From positions 1 through 6,258 of the forward strand of contig CAYZAW010000076.1 in NCBI GenBank assembly GCA_964476505.1: 6,258 nucleotides of DNA, in the 5' to 3' direction. The DNA comes from CAYZAW01 sp964476505. Lineage in GTDB: Bacteria > Bacillota > Clostridia > Christensenellales > CAG-138. The notes beneath the pieces were generated by a model. The model did no database searches. It worked only from the letters and a program-made list of their open reading frames with translations, and was not told the origin of the DNA. Made by a program: the position numbers and the translations under genes. Below, piece by piece: positions 5,515 through 6,258 of the stretch (the stretch's first letter is position 1; each line of letters starts with the position of its first letter).

Positions 5515-6258
5515 ATGAGTAAGATCATCGGCATCGACCTTGGTACAACCAATTCCTGCGTGGCGGTATTGGAAGGCGGCGAACCCGTTGTAATCCCCAA
5601 CGCAGAGGGTGCGCGCACCACGCCGTCTGTGGTGGCGTTTAAAGACAACGAGCGTTTGGTAGGGCAGGTAGCAAAGCGGCAGGCCATCACCAATCCGGAT
5701 AAAACCATCACCTCCATCAAGCGTGAAATGGGCACTGCCCACAAAGTAACGGTAGATGGCAAGGATTATACGCCGCAGGAGATTTCCGCTATGATTCTGC
5801 AAAAGCTTAAGCAGGATGCGGAGGGCTACCTTGGGCAGCCGGTAACGCAGGCGGTCATCACCGTTCCCGCGTACTTCTCCGACAGCCAGCGGCAGGCAAC
5901 CAAGGACGCCGGGCGTATTGCAGGCTTAGAGGTGCTTCGTATCATCAACGAGCCTACGGCTGCGTCTCTTGCCTACGGAATGGATAAAGAAAACAATCAA
6001 AAGATCTTGGTATACGACCTTGGCGGCGGCACGTTCGACGTTTCCATCCTCGAGATCGGCGACGGTGTATTTGAAGTGTTGGCTACCCACGGCAACAACC
6101 GCTTGGGCGGTGACGACTTTGACCAGCGCCTGATGGATTACATTGCGGCGGACTTCAAAAAGTCCAACGGCATCGACCTCACCAAGGACAAAATGGCACT
6201 GCAGCGCTTAAAGGAAGCCGCCGAGAAGGCGAAGATCGAGCTTTCTGCGGTAACGCAA
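5515..6258 (+). CDS. dnaK: Chaperone protein DnaK (Hsp70), N-terminal 248 residues, cut by window end
   Basis: The visible part covers roughly the first two thirds of the ATPase domain of Hsp70, which binds exposed hydrophobic segments of proteins in an ATP-driven cycle with DnaJ and GrpE. The first Hsp70 signature, IDLGTTNS, is at residues 7-14 with the phosphate-binding Thr11-Thr12. The catalytic lysine is K69 in SIKRE, corresponding to E. coli K70. The second signature, VYDLGGGTFDVSIL, is at 166-179, with T173 matching E. coli T199. Between K69 and T173 the protein is about 25 residues shorter than E. coli DnaK (IKREMGTAHKVTVDGKDYTP), the known Gram-positive indel. The substrate-binding domain and lid lie beyond the window. 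It is the third gene of the operon; the ATG at 5515 follows AGGAGG. Confidence 0.98.
   Translation, partial: MSKIIGIDLGTTNSCVAVLEGGEPVVIPNAEGARTTPSVVAFKDNERLVGQVAKRQAITNPDKTITSIKREMGTAHKVTVDGKDYTPQEISAMILQKLKQDAEGYLGQPVTQAVITVPAYFSDSQRQATKDAGRIAGLEVLRIINEPTAASLAYGMDKENNQKILVYDLGGGTFDVSILEIGDGVFEVLATHGNNRLGGDDFDQRLMDYIAADFKKSNGIDLTKDKMALQRLKEAAEKAKIELSAVTQ

Overview
The window reads as chromosomal DNA from a member of the Bacillota (Firmicutes), probably a spore-forming Clostridia-like lineage. Four things point there: the hrcA-grpE-dnaK gene order with a CIRCE operator; a DnaK ATPase domain that lacks about 25 residues present in the E. coli protein, as in Gram-positive DnaKs; a membrane-anchored LonB protease, a type best known from endospore formers; and strong AGGAGG-type ribosome binding sites. 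I cannot name the species from the sequence.

Layout. Positions 1-267 (+) hold the C-terminal end of a response-regulator receiver domain, most likely the tail of a hybrid sensor histidine kinase that begins outside the window; a hairpin terminator follows. The next two genes are on the minus strand: a lonB-type ATP-dependent protease (365-2050) that converges on the kinase tail, and upstream of it a 12-helix MATE-family transporter (2140-3528). A strong rho-independent terminator between them suggests that they are separate transcription units. The MATE gene has its own promoter in the divergent intergenic region 3529-3795. That region also carries the heat-shock promoter (TTGACA, 17-bp spacer, TATCAT) and a perfect CIRCE element. 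From there hrcA (3796-4839), grpE (4874-5461) and the start of dnaK (5515 to the window end) run on the plus strand.

How the genes work together. HrcA represses its own operon by binding CIRCE and is released under heat or protein-folding stress. DnaK is the Hsp70 chaperone and GrpE its nucleotide exchange factor; a dnaJ gene would be expected just beyond the window. LonB degrades proteins, so the neighbourhood has a proteostasis theme, but lonB and the MATE gene lie in separate units on the other strand and show no CIRCE of their own.

This is mostly an ordinary, conserved chromosomal region. I see no mobile element, CRISPR array, RNA gene or clearly new system. The points worth a second look are regulatory: the unusually long CIRCE dyad at the very 5' end of the hrcA transcript, a second small dyad around its -10 box, an orphan ribosome-binding-site-plus-ATG facing the 3' end of lonB, and a sporulation-like -10 box before lonB.
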